A DNA stretch of 56,098 nt. Source: a bacterium (lineage in GTDB: Bacteria > Sysuimicrobiota > Sysuimicrobiia > Sysuimicrobiales > Segetimicrobiaceae). The stretch covers positions 86,089 through 142,186 of the forward strand of contig DATGHU010000041.1 in assembly GCA_035307765.1 (NCBI GenBank), read 5' to 3'. Shown one piece after another: positions 41,409 to 50,731 of the stretch. Numbering within the stretch: position 1 is the first letter of the stretch; each line of letters starts with the position of its first letter. The position numbers were made by a program, and so were the translations under genes. The notes below the pieces were generated by a model that had not been told where the DNA came from, did no database searches, and saw only the letters and a list, made by a program, of their open reading frames with translations.

Positions 41409-41807
41409 GTGCCGGAACCAGAGACCCAGCCGGGGGCGGGGGCAGGCGGCCCCCCGCAGGATGAGCCGCAGCCGGACGTTCAGGGCACACCCGCCAAGGC
41501 GGAGGCGGCCGAGGAGACCGGGCAGGATCGCACGCAGGCGGTTCCGCTGGGCGCGCTGCCGACGGTCGAGGTGCTGCGCTGGAGCCTGAGCCTTCTCGCG
41601 GCGAAGGCTTGGGAGGGGATGGGCCTCATGCCAAACCCCATCACCAACAAGACGCAGAAAAATCTTGAGGAGGCGCGGCTGGCGATCGACGCGTTCGCCG
41701 CGGTCTTCGAGGTGCTCCGGGCGCGAATCGAGGAGCCGCCGCGCCGCGAGATGGAGACGCTGCTGACCAATCTGCGACTCAATTTTGTTGAGAAGAGCGC
41801 GGGATGA
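41409..41807 (+). CDS. DUF1844 protein
   Basis: A 132-residue protein. The first 45 residues are Pro/Gly/Glu-rich and probably disordered. The rest is the helical DUF1844 domain (GLMPNPITNKTQKNLEEARL, AIDAFAAVFEVL, LLTNLRLNFVEK), found in many phyla next to translation or housekeeping genes and of unknown function. The GTG at 41409 was chosen because GGAGGTGAGG precedes it at proper spacing. It is 25 bases after the carbamoylase stop, so it is probably co-transcribed. Confidence 0.85.
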   Translation: MPEPETQPGAGAGGPPQDEPQPDVQGTPAKAEAAEETGQDRTQAVPLGALPTVEVLRWSLSLLAAKAWEGMGLMPNPITNKTQKNLEEARLAIDAFAAVFEVLRARIEEPPRREMETLLTNLRLNFVEKSAG

Positions 41808-42185
41808 GCCGCGGAGTTATCCACGCAATCCACATATCCCTCGAACTGAGATTCCGGATTGTGCGACCGCGGGGTGTGTGCTACTAATAGTGATGGAGGC
41901 GCAAGCCGACTGGCAAGGTAGCCGACTCAAACGCTCGCGCACGTGGACGCCGAAAGCTGGTCAAGTGTACTTCGGGGGTAACTCCGGAGAACGGCTGATG
42001 AGCGGTAGGCACCGGCGACGAGGGCCGAAGACGGTGAGAAGCCAGCCCGGTGAGCGCCTCCCGATTTTTTCCCGCACATCCTTCCCCGCCCGCAAAAACC
42101 AGGAGCCTGCGGCCTGAGATCGCCCGACGCCGGCGGTCCTCCCACCGCTTGGCCCGGCGTTCGCGTCGGGCACCGGACCGTCCGG
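41808..42185. other. Long non-coding stretch, possible RNA element
   Basis: About 380 bases without a credible frame. A TTGTGC at 41859-41864 and TACTAA at 41882-41887, 17 bases apart, could form a weak plus-strand promoter. A hairpin CTTCGG/CCGGAG at 41970-41975 and 41984-41989 follows, then a direct repeat CGGTGAG and a T6 run near 42064-42069 with no clear GC hairpin before it. I could not match it to a known riboswitch or small RNA. A short DnaA-box-like TTATCCACG at 41817 is isolated. Confidence 0.3.
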
Positions 42186-42191
42186 TATAAT
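42186..42191 (+). promoter_or_regulatory. TATAAT -10 box of the DUF255 gene
   Basis: A perfect TATAAT 27 bases before the ATG at 42218, preceded by GC-rich sequence without a good -35 hexamer. It would give a leader of about 20 bases containing the GGAGG ribosome-binding site. Confidence 0.5.
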
Positions 42192-42217
42192 AAGGGAGAA
42201 GGCTAGTGGAGGTCCGC

Positions 42218-44356
42218 ATGCCCAACCGATTGTCCGCTGCGACGAGTCCCTACCTGAGGTCTGCCGCGCACCAACCGGTGGATTGGTACCCGTGGAGCGA
42301 CGAGCCGTTCGCCCGCGCCAAGGCCGAGAACAAACCGATCCTGCTCGACATCGGTGCCGTCTGGTGTCACTGGTGCCACGTCATCGACCGGGAGTCCTAC
42401 GACAACCCCGAGATCGCTCGGATCATCAACGAACAATTCGTCGCGGTGAAGGTCGACCGCGACGAGCGGCCGGACATCGACGTGCGGTACCAGAGCGCCG
42501 TGAGCGCGATCACGGGCCAGGGGGGATGGCCGCTTACCGCGGCACTGACCTCGGAGGGTAAGGTATTTTTCGGCGGGACCTACTTCCCTCCCGACAACGC
42601 CATGGGCCGCCCGGGATTTCGACAGGTGCTCTTGGCGGTGGCCGAATTCTACCGCACGAAGCGCGAACAGGCTCACGCCTACGCCGACGAGCTGTTCCAG
42701 ACCCTCCACCGGCTGGGGGCGGCGCGCGCCTCCGAGGAGGCGCTGACGCCGCAGTTGGTCGAGAGTGCGGTCTCCGACATCGAGCGGCAGTTCGACCCGC
42801 AGAACGGCGGGTTCGGCGGGGCGCCGAAGTTTCCCCACACCGGCGCACTCGAACTGCTGCTGAGGCGCCACGACCGGATCGCAGACCCTCAGGCGCTTGC
42901 GATCGTGATGCGGACGTTGGAGAAGATGGCGCGGGGCGGAGTCTACGACCAGCTCGGGGGCGGGTTCCACCGCTACTCCGTCGACGCGTCGTGGATCGTG
43001 CCGCACTTCGAGAAGATGATCTACGATAACGCGGAGCTGCTGCGAAATTACGTCCACGCCTATCAGGCGACCGGGAACGCGTTCTTCCGGGAGATCGCGG
43101 AGGGGGTGGTGGGCTACGTCACCGGCACCCTGACGGACTCGATCCGGGGCGGATTCTACGCCAGCCAGGACGCGGACCAGAGTCTCGACGATGACGGCGA
43201 GTACTATACCTGGGCGCCGGAGGAAGCTGCGGTCGCGCTCTCGCCCGAAGAATTCGCGGCCGCAAGCCAAGCGTACCACCTCGAGGGACAAGGGGAGATG
43301 CACCACGACCCTCGCCGCCATGTCCTGTTCATCGATAAATCCCCGGACGTGGTGGCGGCCCTGTTGGGGCGTCCGGCGGCGGCCGTTCAGGATTTGATCG
43401 CCGGCGCGAAGCAGCGCCTCCTCGCCGCGCGCTCCGCCCGGCCGGCGCCCTTCGTCGACTCAACGATCTACACCGGGTGGAACGGCATGATGATCTCGGC
43501 GTTTCTCGAGGCCGCGCGTGCGTTCGACCGGCTCGACATCCGGGCGACTGCGCTTTGTGCTCTCGACCGAATCGTGCGCGATGCCTATCAGCCCCCTCCG
43601 CGGGAGCCCGGCGGCGCCGATGGCCCTCCGCCCGCCCGGCGGGGGTTCCGCCACGTCGCGAGCGCGCCGGGCGGTGTGGCCGGCCTGCTGGACGACCAGG
43701 TCTGGATGGCGCGGGCGTTGGTGGACGCGTTCGAGCAGACGGGCGACCCTCGCCATCTCGCCCTTGCCGAAGAAACGATGGCGTACGTCATCCGGGAATG
43801 TCTGGCTCCGTGGGGCGCCTTCTACGATACCGCGCAGCCCGCGTCCACCGGGGACCGGTCCCCGCTCGGGTTGGGGGTGCCTTACGTTCCCACTCAGGAC
43901 TCGCCCACGCCCGCGGGGAACGCCGTCGCTGTGCTGGTGCTGGATCGCCTCGCCCTGATCACTGGGGACGCGCGCTATCGCGAGGCGGCGGAGCGGGTCC
44001 TACGGGTTTGCGCTCCGGCCGGCACCGCACACGGGCTGTTTGCCGCCAGCCTGATCCACGCGCTCGACCTGCACCTTGAGCCTCCGCTGCATGCGGTCGT
44101 CGTCGGCCCGCGTGGCGATCCCCGGGTCGGCGCATTGCATCGGGCGGCGCTGGCGGTCTACCGCCCCGGCACCGTCGTGCACCTGTACGATCCGACGGCG
44201 TCGGCCGGCCAGCTGCCACCGGAGATTCCCCCGGTGGTCGGCGGCTCGGCCCCGCGGGTCTTCGCCTGCAGCGCGACAGCGTGCGCGCCCCCGGCGGATA
44301 CGCCCGAGGCGGTGCGCGAGACGATCCTCGCGTTCGGCCGGGTCTCCGTCGGGTAG
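42218..44356 (+). CDS. Thioredoxin-domain DUF255 protein (YyaL/SPATA20-like)
   Basis: A 712-residue protein with a thioredoxin-like N-terminal domain (about 1-165), carrying the family mark WCHWCHVID near 46-54, and an alpha/alpha six-hairpin glycosidase-like barrel in the rest ([49 protein letters not shown]). The DUF255 family is widespread; its reaction is not established, though redox or sugar-related roles have been proposed. ATG 42218 has GGAGG five bases upstream, against a GTG at 42206 lacking it. A TATAAT lies just upstream, so the gene begins a transcription unit that continues into DUF309. Confidence 0.94.
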   Translation: MPNRLSAATSPYLRSAAHQPVDWYPWSDEPFARAKAENKPILLDIGAVWCHWCHVIDRESYDNPEIARIINEQFVAVKVDRDERPDIDVRYQSAVSAITGQGGWPLTAALTSEGKVFFGGTYFPPDNAMGRPGFRQVLLAVAEFYRTKREQAHAYADELFQTLHRLGAARASEEALTPQLVESAVSDIERQFDPQNGGFGGAPKFPHTGALELLLRRHDRIADPQALAIVMRTLEKMARGGVYDQLGGGFHRYSVDASWIVPHFEKMIYDNAELLRNYVHAYQATGNAFFREIAEGVVGYVTGTLTDSIRGGFYASQDADQSLDDDGEYYTWAPEEAAVALSPEEFAAASQAYHLEGQGEMHHDPRRHVLFIDKSPDVVAALLGRPAAAVQDLIAGAKQRLLAARSARPAPFVDSTIYTGWNGMMISAFLEAARAFDRLDIRATALCALDRIVRDAYQPPPREPGGADGPPPARRGFRHVASAPGGVAGLLDDQVWMARALVDAFEQTGDPRHLALAEETMAYVIRECLAPWGAFYDTAQPASTGDRSPLGLGVPYVPTQDSPTPAGNAVAVLVLDRLALITGDARYREAAERVLRVCAPAGTAHGLFAASLIHALDLHLEPPLHAVVVGPRGDPRVGALHRAALAVYRPGTVVHLYDPTASAGQLPPEIPPVVGGSAPRVFACSATACAPPADTPEAVRETILAFGRVSVG

Positions 44357-44401
44357 CGCGTCCGGCATGCGGCGCGGGAATTTCTTCAGCGATCGAGCGC
44401 G

Positions 44402-45187
44402 ATGAGCTACGTACGGCTCAAGCACACCCTGGCCGAGGTCGCCCTCGCCGCCATTGCGCACCCCGATCATGCGCCGACCGCGGCCCTGCTCCTGGCCTAC
44501 GCGCGGCGAAGCCGGAGCCATCCGGCCGTCGCGCTCGCGGCCCTCGGTCGGGATGCCGGGACGGCGCCGGCCGACGCGGCGCGGATGCTGCTCGGGACTG
44601 GTTTGTTCGACGAATCTCCGGGGGGGGATCGGATCAGTCTGTCCGCGCCCTTCCAGCCGTTTGCCTCCTACCTGCGCCGGCAGGCGGCCCGAGCGGTGAG
44701 CGCCCGTCGGCTGCTCGGATCGTCGCGGCGGGCGGGCCTCCCCGATGAGATCCGGCGCGCGGTGGCATTGTTCAACGCCGGCCTGTTCTTCGAGTGTCAT
44801 GAATACCTCGAGGGCATCTGGCGCGCGGCTCCCGAGGCCGAGCGGGCCTTCTACCACGGCCTCGTCCAGGCGGCCGCAGGCTGTTATCACATGGAAAAAG
44901 GGAACGTGCACGGTACCAGGACCCTTCTGCAAAAGGCGATGGCGAAGCTTGAGCCGTACTCGCCGGTGCACCGCGAGGTCGACGTTTCCTCCCTGCTGGC
45001 CGGGCTGCGCGGGGTCGTGCGCCGCTTGGATCGTCCATCCGCCGATGCGGCACCCGGCCGGCGCGCGCGGCCGACGCTGCCGCTCGTCGACGGTCCTCCG
45101 CGGGGCCGCCGCAAGCGCGGCCGCGCGGGTGCCGCTCCGGGGTTGACCGGTTCCTCGCGGACGGACGGTGGTCGTCCGTCCCGGTAG
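44402..45187 (+). CDS. DUF309-domain protein with N-terminal extension
   Basis: A 261-residue protein. Its middle (about 115-190) is DUF309: ALFNAGLFFECHEYLEGIWR, RAFYHGLVQAAAGCYHMEKG and GTRTLLQKAMAKLEPY, a short helical bundle with conserved His and Glu, function unknown. The first 110 residues are a helical domain I do not recognise, and the last 55 are Arg/Pro-rich low complexity. It follows the DUF255 gene by 45 bases on the same strand. DUF309 proteins are usually 100-160 residues, so the extensions are unusual. Confidence 0.82.
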   Translation: MSYVRLKHTLAEVALAAIAHPDHAPTAALLLAYARRSRSHPAVALAALGRDAGTAPADAARMLLGTGLFDESPGGDRISLSAPFQPFASYLRRQAARAVSARRLLGSSRRAGLPDEIRRAVALFNAGLFFECHEYLEGIWRAAPEAERAFYHGLVQAAAGCYHMEKGNVHGTRTLLQKAMAKLEPYSPVHREVDVSSLLAGLRGVVRRLDRPSADAAPGRRARPTLPLVDGPPRGRRKRGRAGAAPGLTGSSRTDGGRPSR

Positions 45188-45336
45188 CGCGCCCCGTCGG
45201 AGGCCCGGGTGCGGGATCGCCCCCGGATGCGGCGCGGCGCCGGCGATGGATCACCGATCGGCCCGCAGGGAACCCCGTTCCCGTCCTGGAATGTGTCGAT
45301 AATCCCCCCAGATCGGTCAGGAGACAAGGAGCTTCT

Positions 45337-46695
45337 ATGGACCGCGTGCTCCAATACATCGATGCGCACCAGGACGAATACGTGGCATTGCTGCGCGGAT
45401 TGTGCCGGCAGCCCAGCATCGCCGCCCAGGGGATCGGCCTTCCCGAGACCGCGGAGAAGGTGGAGGGGCTGCTGGCGGAAGCGGGCGTGCGCGCCCGGAC
45501 GGTGCCGGTCGGGGGCGGCGCGCCCGTCGTCTACGGCGAGGTGAAGGGGAAGACCCCGCGCACCTTGATGTTCTACAACCACTACGACGTCCAGCCGCCG
45601 GAGCCGTTGGAGGAGTGGGAGAGCGAGCCGTTTGCCGCGGCGGTGCGCGACGGGAAGATCTTTGCCCGCGGCGTCGCGGACAACAAGGGCAATCTGGTGG
45701 CGCGGATCTGTGCCGTTGACGCGACGCTTCACGCCCTGGGGGAACTTCCGGTTAGTGTCCGGTTCGTCGTCGAGGGAGAGGAAGAGATCGGCAGCGTCAA
45801 TCTCCCGACGTTCGTCCGGGAGCACCGCGATCTCGTCGCCGCCGATGCCTGCATCTGGGAGTCCGGGTCCCGCGATATCCAGGAGAACATGGTGCTGGCC
45901 CTGGGGGTGAAGGGGATCTGCTACGTTGAGCTGGAGGCTCACGGGGCCTCCCGGGATCTCCATTCCTCGATCGCCACCATCGTGCCGAATCCGGCGTGGC
46001 GCCTGGTGTGGGCGCTGTCGACCTTCAAGGATCGGAACGAGCGGGTGCTGATCGACGGGTTCTACGACGACGTGGTGGATCCCACCGAAGACGAGATGGC
46101 CCAACTGCGCCGCATTGCATTCCTGCGGGACGATGCGGCTGAGCTCAAGGACTACGGTCTCGACCGCTACCTTCTGGGAGTCTCCGGGGTCGAACTGCTG
46201 AAGCGGAATCTGTTTCAACCCACTTGCACGATCTGCGGGGTGACGTCCGGGTACGGCGGACCGGGAAGCAAGACGGTCCTTCCCCGCCGCGCGGTGGCGA
46301 AGGTGGATTTCCGGCTCGTGCCCAACCAGCGCGGCAACGATATCTTCCAGAAGGTCAGGGCGCACCTCGCCCAGCACGGCTTCGCCGACATCAGCGCCCG
46401 CGCGCTCGGGAATGAGGATCCGGCCAAGACCCCGATGTCTGCCGAGATCGTCAAGATCGTTTCCGAGAGCGTGCGGCGGATCTACAATCGCGAGCCCCTG
46501 GTGTACCCGTCCATGGCGGGAACCGGCCCCCAGCACGTGCTCACCGGCGAGCAGGGGATCCCGACGATCGGCTCCGGGGTCGGCTACGCGCACAGCAACG
46601 TCCACGCGCCGAACGAGAACATCCGGATCGCGGACTACCTCGGCGGCATCAAGCACATCGCCATGATCATGCATCTGATGGGAGGCGGGCGTTAG
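45337..46695 (+). CDS. M20-family dipeptidase (carboxypeptidase-type)
   Basis: A 452-residue dizinc peptidase. Ligands: FYNHYDVQPPEP, ARGVADNKGNLVARI, VVEGEEEIGS and, late, GYAHSNVHAPNENIRI. This is the dipeptidase/CNDP-like branch of M20, expected to split dipeptides in the cytosol; no signal peptide is present. The ATG at 45337 has AAGGAG six bases upstream, after a 149-base gap that may hold its own promoter. The next gene starts directly at its stop codon. Confidence 0.94.
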   Translation: MDRVLQYIDAHQDEYVALLRGLCRQPSIAAQGIGLPETAEKVEGLLAEAGVRARTVPVGGGAPVVYGEVKGKTPRTLMFYNHYDVQPPEPLEEWESEPFAAAVRDGKIFARGVADNKGNLVARICAVDATLHALGELPVSVRFVVEGEEEIGSVNLPTFVREHRDLVAADACIWESGSRDIQENMVLALGVKGICYVELEAHGASRDLHSSIATIVPNPAWRLVWALSTFKDRNERVLIDGFYDDVVDPTEDEMAQLRRIAFLRDDAAELKDYGLDRYLLGVSGVELLKRNLFQPTCTICGVTSGYGGPGSKTVLPRRAVAKVDFRLVPNQRGNDIFQKVRAHLAQHGFADISARALGNEDPAKTPMSAEIVKIVSESVRRIYNREPLVYPSMAGTGPQHVLTGEQGIPTIGSGVGYAHSNVHAPNENIRIADYLGGIKHIAMIMHLMGGGR

Positions 46696-47682
46696 GTGGG
46701 TGAGGGGTTCCAAACTTCATTACTGGCGGCAGACGACGGCGCCGCCCGGCCGGTGCGGGGCCGCATCTACGTCGGCACCTGCTCGTGGGCGGAGAAGTCG
46801 TTCGTCAAAAGCGATTTCTACCCCCGGGCGATCCGCACCGCCCAGGATCGTCTCCGATACTACGCCACGCAGTTCCCCACGGTGGAGATCGACGCGTCCT
46901 ATTTCGCCCTGCTCCCTTCGGCCTACAGCCGGCGATGGGCGGAGGAGACTCCCCAGGAATTCATCATGCACGCGAAGGCCTTCGGCTTGTTCACCGGTCA
47001 CGGCGCGGCGGTGCAGAGGCTTCCGCAGGGGTTCTCGGCGCTGTTGCCTCCGCGGCTGCGGGAGGCCCGCGAGGTCCGGGCGCAGGATGTCCCCGACGAG
47101 TTCCTGAACGCCTGCTGGGATCGCTTCCGCGAGTTCCTCGCCCCCCTGGAGGAAGCCGGCAAGCTCGGCTACGTCCTCTTCCAGTTGCCGCCCGGCGTCA
47201 AGTACTCCGACCATGCCCTGGAGGCGATGCGCGCCTGGAAGCGCGAGCTTCCCGGACGCCATCTCGCGGTCGAGTTCCGAAACCGTGACTGGGCGCGCCA
47301 TCCCGACGCGCTGGAATTTCTGACGCGGGAAGGACTGGCGTATGTGATGGTGGACCTGCCGGACCTCCCCCGCCTGATGCCCACGGTGGACGCGATCACC
47401 TCCGACTGGGCGGTGGTCCGGTTCCACGGTCGCAACCTCGCCGGGTGGGATCGAGCCGGCGCCAGCACCGACGAGCGGTACGACTACGAGTACACGACGG
47501 ACGAATTGCGCGGGTGGGTGGAGGTCGTGGCGCGCGGCGCCGGCCGGGCCGCCCGGTTTTTCGCGATGTTCAACAATCACGTTCGGGGCAACATGGCCAG
47601 GAACGCGCGGACCTTCCTCGGCCTGCTGACGGAGCAGGGCAGCCCGCGGCCGATCGAGGACCGGTCGGCGAGGCCGGGCTAG
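46696..47682 (+). CDS. DUF72 protein (YecE-like TIM barrel)
   Basis: A 328-residue DUF72 protein: GRIYVGTCSWAEKSF, FPTVEIDASYFALLP, FQLPPGVKY, VEFRNRDWARHP and MFNNHVRGNMARNARTFLGL. The family forms a TIM barrel of unknown activity. It begins with GTG immediately after the dipeptidase stop, so the two are one transcript; a later GTG at 46753 would remove an unconserved lead of 19 residues. Its TAG stop shares the palindromic CTAG at 47679-47682 with the stop of the convergent methyltransferase gene. Confidence 0.9.
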   Translation: MGEGFQTSLLAADDGAARPVRGRIYVGTCSWAEKSFVKSDFYPRAIRTAQDRLRYYATQFPTVEIDASYFALLPSAYSRRWAEETPQEFIMHAKAFGLFTGHGAAVQRLPQGFSALLPPRLREAREVRAQDVPDEFLNACWDRFREFLAPLEEAGKLGYVLFQLPPGVKYSDHALEAMRAWKRELPGRHLAVEFRNRDWARHPDALEFLTREGLAYVMVDLPDLPRLMPTVDAITSDWAVVRFHGRNLAGWDRAGASTDERYDYEYTTDELRGWVEVVARGAGRAARFFAMFNNHVRGNMARNARTFLGLLTEQGSPRPIEDRSARPG

Positions 47683-48440
47683 CCTCGAGCCGTCGCCCGG
47701 CGGGCGGCGTAGAAGACTCGTCCGGTCTGCGGCGTCACCGCGGCAAACTCGGGGCTGGCCCACCGCCCGAGGATTTCAAACCCCGCGGCGACGAGTTCGG
47801 CATCGATCATCGGCACCGGATACCCGCGCTCGCGGTGGATTTCGCGCACCCGTTCGTAGAGGTCGCGCTCGCGGCGCAGGAACGCGTTGACCCTGAGCGT
47901 CGCGATCCCGGTGTCGAAGTCGAACTCGCTTTGGTTTACTTCGAGCGCCTCCTCATTGTCCTGGATCAGCCATACCCGGTTGCCCCACCGCGTCGCCAGC
48001 CCCTGAATGGTGTTCATGTCGAAGAGAAAGAACCCACCCGGGCGCAGCGCGCCGGCGACCGCGGCGAGGGTTCGCCTGAAATCCTCGTCGCTGGTCAGGT
48101 AGTTGAGGCTGTCATAGAGGCAAGTGGCGGCGTCGACGGGGGTGGGGAGTGCGAGCTCGCGCATGTCCTGCTGGAGAAAGGTCGCCGCGATGCCCTTTTC
48201 TTCCGCACCCCGACGGGCTATCATCACCATCTCCGGCGACTGATCCACCCCCGTGACGCTGAGCCCGCGCTGCGCCATCGTCATGGCAAACTCCCCGGGG
48301 CCGCAGGCGACATCGACCAGAGAAGCCGGGGTCGCGCGTTGCCGGTCGAACACACCGGTCACCCACGGCACCAGCTGGAGGCTCCAGCGACCCTGCCCCG
48401 CCTTGACGTATGCTTCGGCGTACCGGCGGTAGATGCTCAT
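47679..48440 (-). CDS. Class I SAM-dependent methyltransferase
   Basis: A 253-residue Rossmann-fold methyltransferase. Motif I is LVDVACGPGEFAMTM near 41-55, followed by VTGVDQSPEMVMIAR, QQDMRELALPTPVD and GALRPGGFFLFDMNT. The opening YRRYAEAYVKAGQGRWSLQL is common in bacterial methyltransferases of the Methyltransf_25 type that act on small metabolites or quinone-like compounds. The acceptor cannot be read from sequence. Start at 48440. It is convergent with DUF72 and stands alone. Confidence 0.87.
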   Translation of the reverse strand: MSIYRRYAEAYVKAGQGRWSLQLVPWVTGVFDRQRATPASLVDVACGPGEFAMTMAQRGLSVTGVDQSPEMVMIARRGAEEKGIAATFLQQDMRELALPTPVDAATCLYDSLNYLTSDEDFRRTLAAVAGALRPGGFFLFDMNTIQGLATRWGNRVWLIQDNEEALEVNQSEFDFDTGIATLRVNAFLRRERDLYERVREIHRERGYPVPMIDAELVAAGFEILGRWASPEFAAVTPQTGRVFYAARRATARG

Positions 48441-48682
48441 TGGTGGAGATGTTCTCTTGCCGCGGAGAGGCTTCCTGTACGGTTTCCGGGAGGAGCGTCC
48501 CGCCCACCAGCCTCTTTCGGGGAATCGGGTCGGGCGCACCGAAGATCGCACGCCCCCGTGGGGACGGGTGCCTGCAGTGTGGCTGGGACCCAAGGCCACA
48601 CGGCGAGGAGAGGAAGACCTCAGACTCGGGACTTGGAGCTTCGCGGTGCGTCCGGACCCCCGGTCACGGCGCAGGACCGCGA

Positions 48683-49933
48683 TCAGCCCTGGCCGATCAG
48701 CGATGGCTTCGGCGTCACGAACATTGCCCCCGCGCTCACTGCGTAGAGCGCGGACACGGCGGCGAACGCGAGCTGGTAGGTGCCGGAGCGATCGTAGATC
48801 CAACCCGCGATCACAGGTCCGAGGGCGGCGCCGGCAAGGGCGGGGATCCCCTGGACGGCGCTGATTGCGCCGAAGGCGCGGCGCCCGAAGTGTTCGGCGC
48901 GCACCGAGGCGGTGAGTGAAGCGGCGGCGCCGAAGGCAGCGCCATAGACGATGATATAGGCGATCAGCCAGCCGATGGAGCTGGCGACCGTCAGCAGGAC
49001 CACCCCAAGCCCGAGCACGGCCTGGCAGATGCCAAGAAGTAGCTGCGAGGGGAAGCGGTCGCTCATGATGTTGAAGATGTAGCGGCCCGGCAGGCTCGCT
49101 AGGCCGACCATCCCCGCCAACGCCGCCGCAACGGTAGGATTCTGACCGCGGCCGATCATGTAGGCCACCTGGTGGGCGAACAGGACGTTTGATCCCATTA
49201 GCGCAATGCAGTTGGACAGGGTGAGGGTCCAGAAGGGGCCGCGACGCAGTGCGTGCCGCAGCGGGATGCCGGATAGCGGCGTGGTCGGCGTCACCTCCGC
49301 CGCGGGGGTGCCATCTGGGAAGAGCCCCACATCCTCGGGATGGCGCCGCACGGCGAGCACCGCCAGCGGCAGTGCGATGCTCAACTGCGCCAGGCCGAAG
49401 ATGACCAGCGTTTCCCGCCAGCCGACGCGCGGCACCAGCCAACCGGCCAGTGGGATGAAGATGGGCGACGCCAACCCGCCCAGCACCGTCAGCAGCGCCA
49501 TCGCTGACCCCCGCCGCCGGTGGAACCAGTTCGCCACGACGGTGAAGGTGACCGGGTAAAGGGTCATCGACCCGGCCACGCCCAGCCCTCCCCCCCACAG
49601 CAGATACCACTCCCAAAGCTGGTCGACCTTGGACAACCCAATGAGCGAGAGGCCGGCAAGGATGGAGCCGCAGGCGAGGACCGCGCGTGCGCCCTTCCGG
49701 TCTACCCAACGGCCGATGGGATAGCCGAGCAGTCCAGAGACCACGAGGGCGATCGAGTAGCTCAGGGACAGCTCTGCTCGGCTCCAACCCAGCTCCCGTC
49801 CAAGCGGGAGGACCAGCACGCCAAAGAAATACTGAACAGTCCCGTAGGCGATAATGGTGATGACGCCGAGGGCCACTAGGAGTTTCCAACCGTAATAGAG
49901 GCCCCCTCGGGCGGCGATCGGCATGGCTCTCAT
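48683..49933 (-). CDS. MFS transporter (monocarboxylate/OFA-like)
   Basis: A 416-residue membrane protein with 12 hydrophobic segments. It begins YYGWKLLVALGVITI and VQYFFGVLVLPLGRELGWSR, the typical start of MCT/oxalate-formate-like MFS proteins, with the loop IGRWVDRKGAR after helix 2 and a YDRSGTYQLAF loop near the end. The probable substrate is a small carboxylate. The start at 49933 is the longer of two close ATGs (49933, 49924). GC is lower here than in the first 47 kb. Confidence 0.88.
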   Translation of the reverse strand: MRAMPIAARGGLYYGWKLLVALGVITIIAYGTVQYFFGVLVLPLGRELGWSRAELSLSYSIALVVSGLLGYPIGRWVDRKGARAVLACGSILAGLSLIGLSKVDQLWEWYLLWGGGLGVAGSMTLYPVTFTVVANWFHRRRGSAMALLTVLGGLASPIFIPLAGWLVPRVGWRETLVIFGLAQLSIALPLAVLAVRRHPEDVGLFPDGTPAAEVTPTTPLSGIPLRHALRRGPFWTLTLSNCIALMGSNVLFAHQVAYMIGRGQNPTVAAALAGMVGLASLPGRYIFNIMSDRFPSQLLLGICQAVLGLGVVLLTVASSIGWLIAYIIVYGAAFGAAASLTASVRAEHFGRRAFGAISAVQGIPALAGAALGPVIAGWIYDRSGTYQLAFAAVSALYAVSAGAMFVTPKPSLIGQG

Positions 49934-50134
49934 TTTCTCATCAGGCCCACGTCCTCCCTGCTCAAATGTATTCGTCACCCGGCCCCCAGTGCACGCAACC
50001 CACCCTCGAGCCACTCAACGTTCAAACAACGTGTCGCAACTCCTTTAGTGGTCATTCAAAGCAATATCCGGTTCACCGGGTCCGGTAGTCGGGCCTGTCT
50101 TCCGCGGCGCGCTGCCCACGGCAGATCCTCTGCA
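49934..50134. other. Intergenic, no gene seen
   Basis: Two hundred bases between the MFS gene and the small membrane protein genes, all read on the minus strand. No frame, hairpin or repeat is convincing. It should contain the MFS promoter. Confidence 0.3.
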
Positions 50135-50377
50135 TTATTTGACGCGATGGCCGAGGATGCCGGCCAGATCGAGAAAGTGGTAGATCGGCATGCCTGCCAT
50201 CACGATCAGGTATGCCCGCAGGGTCAAGAGCGAGAACTTCACCGTCCTTGTCAGGTGCATCCGCGGAATGTTGACGGTGTCCATCTTCTCCTCCGGTTCG
50301 TCAAACAGCAGATGCACAACAAGATGGGGATGCCGCCGCGTGTCTTTAAAGAGTCGAATGTCCGCCTGAAGTGTCAT
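50135..50377 (-). CDS. Small membrane protein of 80 residues, unknown
   Basis: The ATG at 50377 is preceded by AAAGGAG at ideal spacing, which makes this short frame credible. The product begins MTLQADIRLFKDTRRHPHLV, is charged over the first 45 residues, then has one transmembrane helix (about 50-75: SLLTLRAYLIVMAGMPIYHF) and a short tail. It would sit with the N-terminus on one face of the membrane as a single-pass protein. It lies 38 bases after another tiny membrane protein gene on the same strand, so the two look like a bicistron. I know no family; small subunits or regulators of membrane complexes have such shapes. Confidence 0.55.
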   Translation of the reverse strand: MTLQADIRLFKDTRRHPHLVVHLLFDEPEEKMDTVNIPRMHLTRTVKFSLLTLRAYLIVMAGMPIYHFLDLAGILGHRVK

Positions 50378-50415
50378 GATCGTCTCCTTTCTCGACCTCA
50401 TCGGTCCCCGATATT

Positions 50416-50535
50416 TCAGCTGCCGCCGCTCGGGAACAGCTGAGGCAACGCGACCTGGGCCGCCGGGAGCAGCGACAGGACAATCAGAATCACGATCGCC
50501 GTCCAATTGATCCAGTTGTTCCACGGCCGGTTCAC
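50416..50535 (-). CDS. Small membrane protein of 39 residues, unknown
   Basis: A GTG-started frame encoding one transmembrane helix: N-terminal (V)NRPWNNWINWT, then AIVILIVLSLLPAAQVALPQ and a polar end. Tryptophans at the N-terminal membrane border are typical of real single-span peptides, and the base composition follows coding use. A TTG start seven codons upstream is possible; no strong ribosome-binding site is seen for either. It precedes the 80-residue membrane protein gene in the same direction. Unknown family. Confidence 0.5.
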   Translation of the reverse strand: MNRPWNNWINWTAIVILIVLSLLPAAQVALPQLFPSGGS

Positions 50536-50731
50536 GAATGAGATTGCACATCGCAACCTTCTTAGCATCCTACTGGCTTGCGCTCGCCGAGTTGGGCAGG
50601 CTCGCGGTCCGACATCACAGCCGACTCCATGTACGCCACGGGCCTATCACGCGTAGTGTTTCTGTTGATCTGGGCGGAAATCTCCCCACGTCCCACCGCC
50701 GCTCCCCGGGGCACGTTTGGAGGCTATCAGC
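50536..50731. other. Intergenic between small membrane genes and integrase scrap
   Basis: No coding frame or RNA structure is recognised. The minus-strand promoter for the two small membrane genes is expected here but no hexamer pair stands out. Confidence 0.3.

Noticed and set aside
41817-41825. TTATCCACG, one base from a DnaA box
   Set aside because: It is isolated, with no cluster of boxes, AT-rich unwinding region or replication genes nearby, so there is no case for an origin.
41991-42030. CTGATGA with a later GAA suggested a hammerhead ribozyme
   Set aside because: Stem II does not pair next to the core and no stem I or cleavage triplet fits; a 7-mer of this kind is expected several times by chance in 56 kb.
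41940-42070. GAGAAGCCAG-like sequence suggested the 3' part of a cobalamin riboswitch
   Set aside because: The conserved core with its GGTG and AATCC order and the B12 box are not present in the right arrangement.
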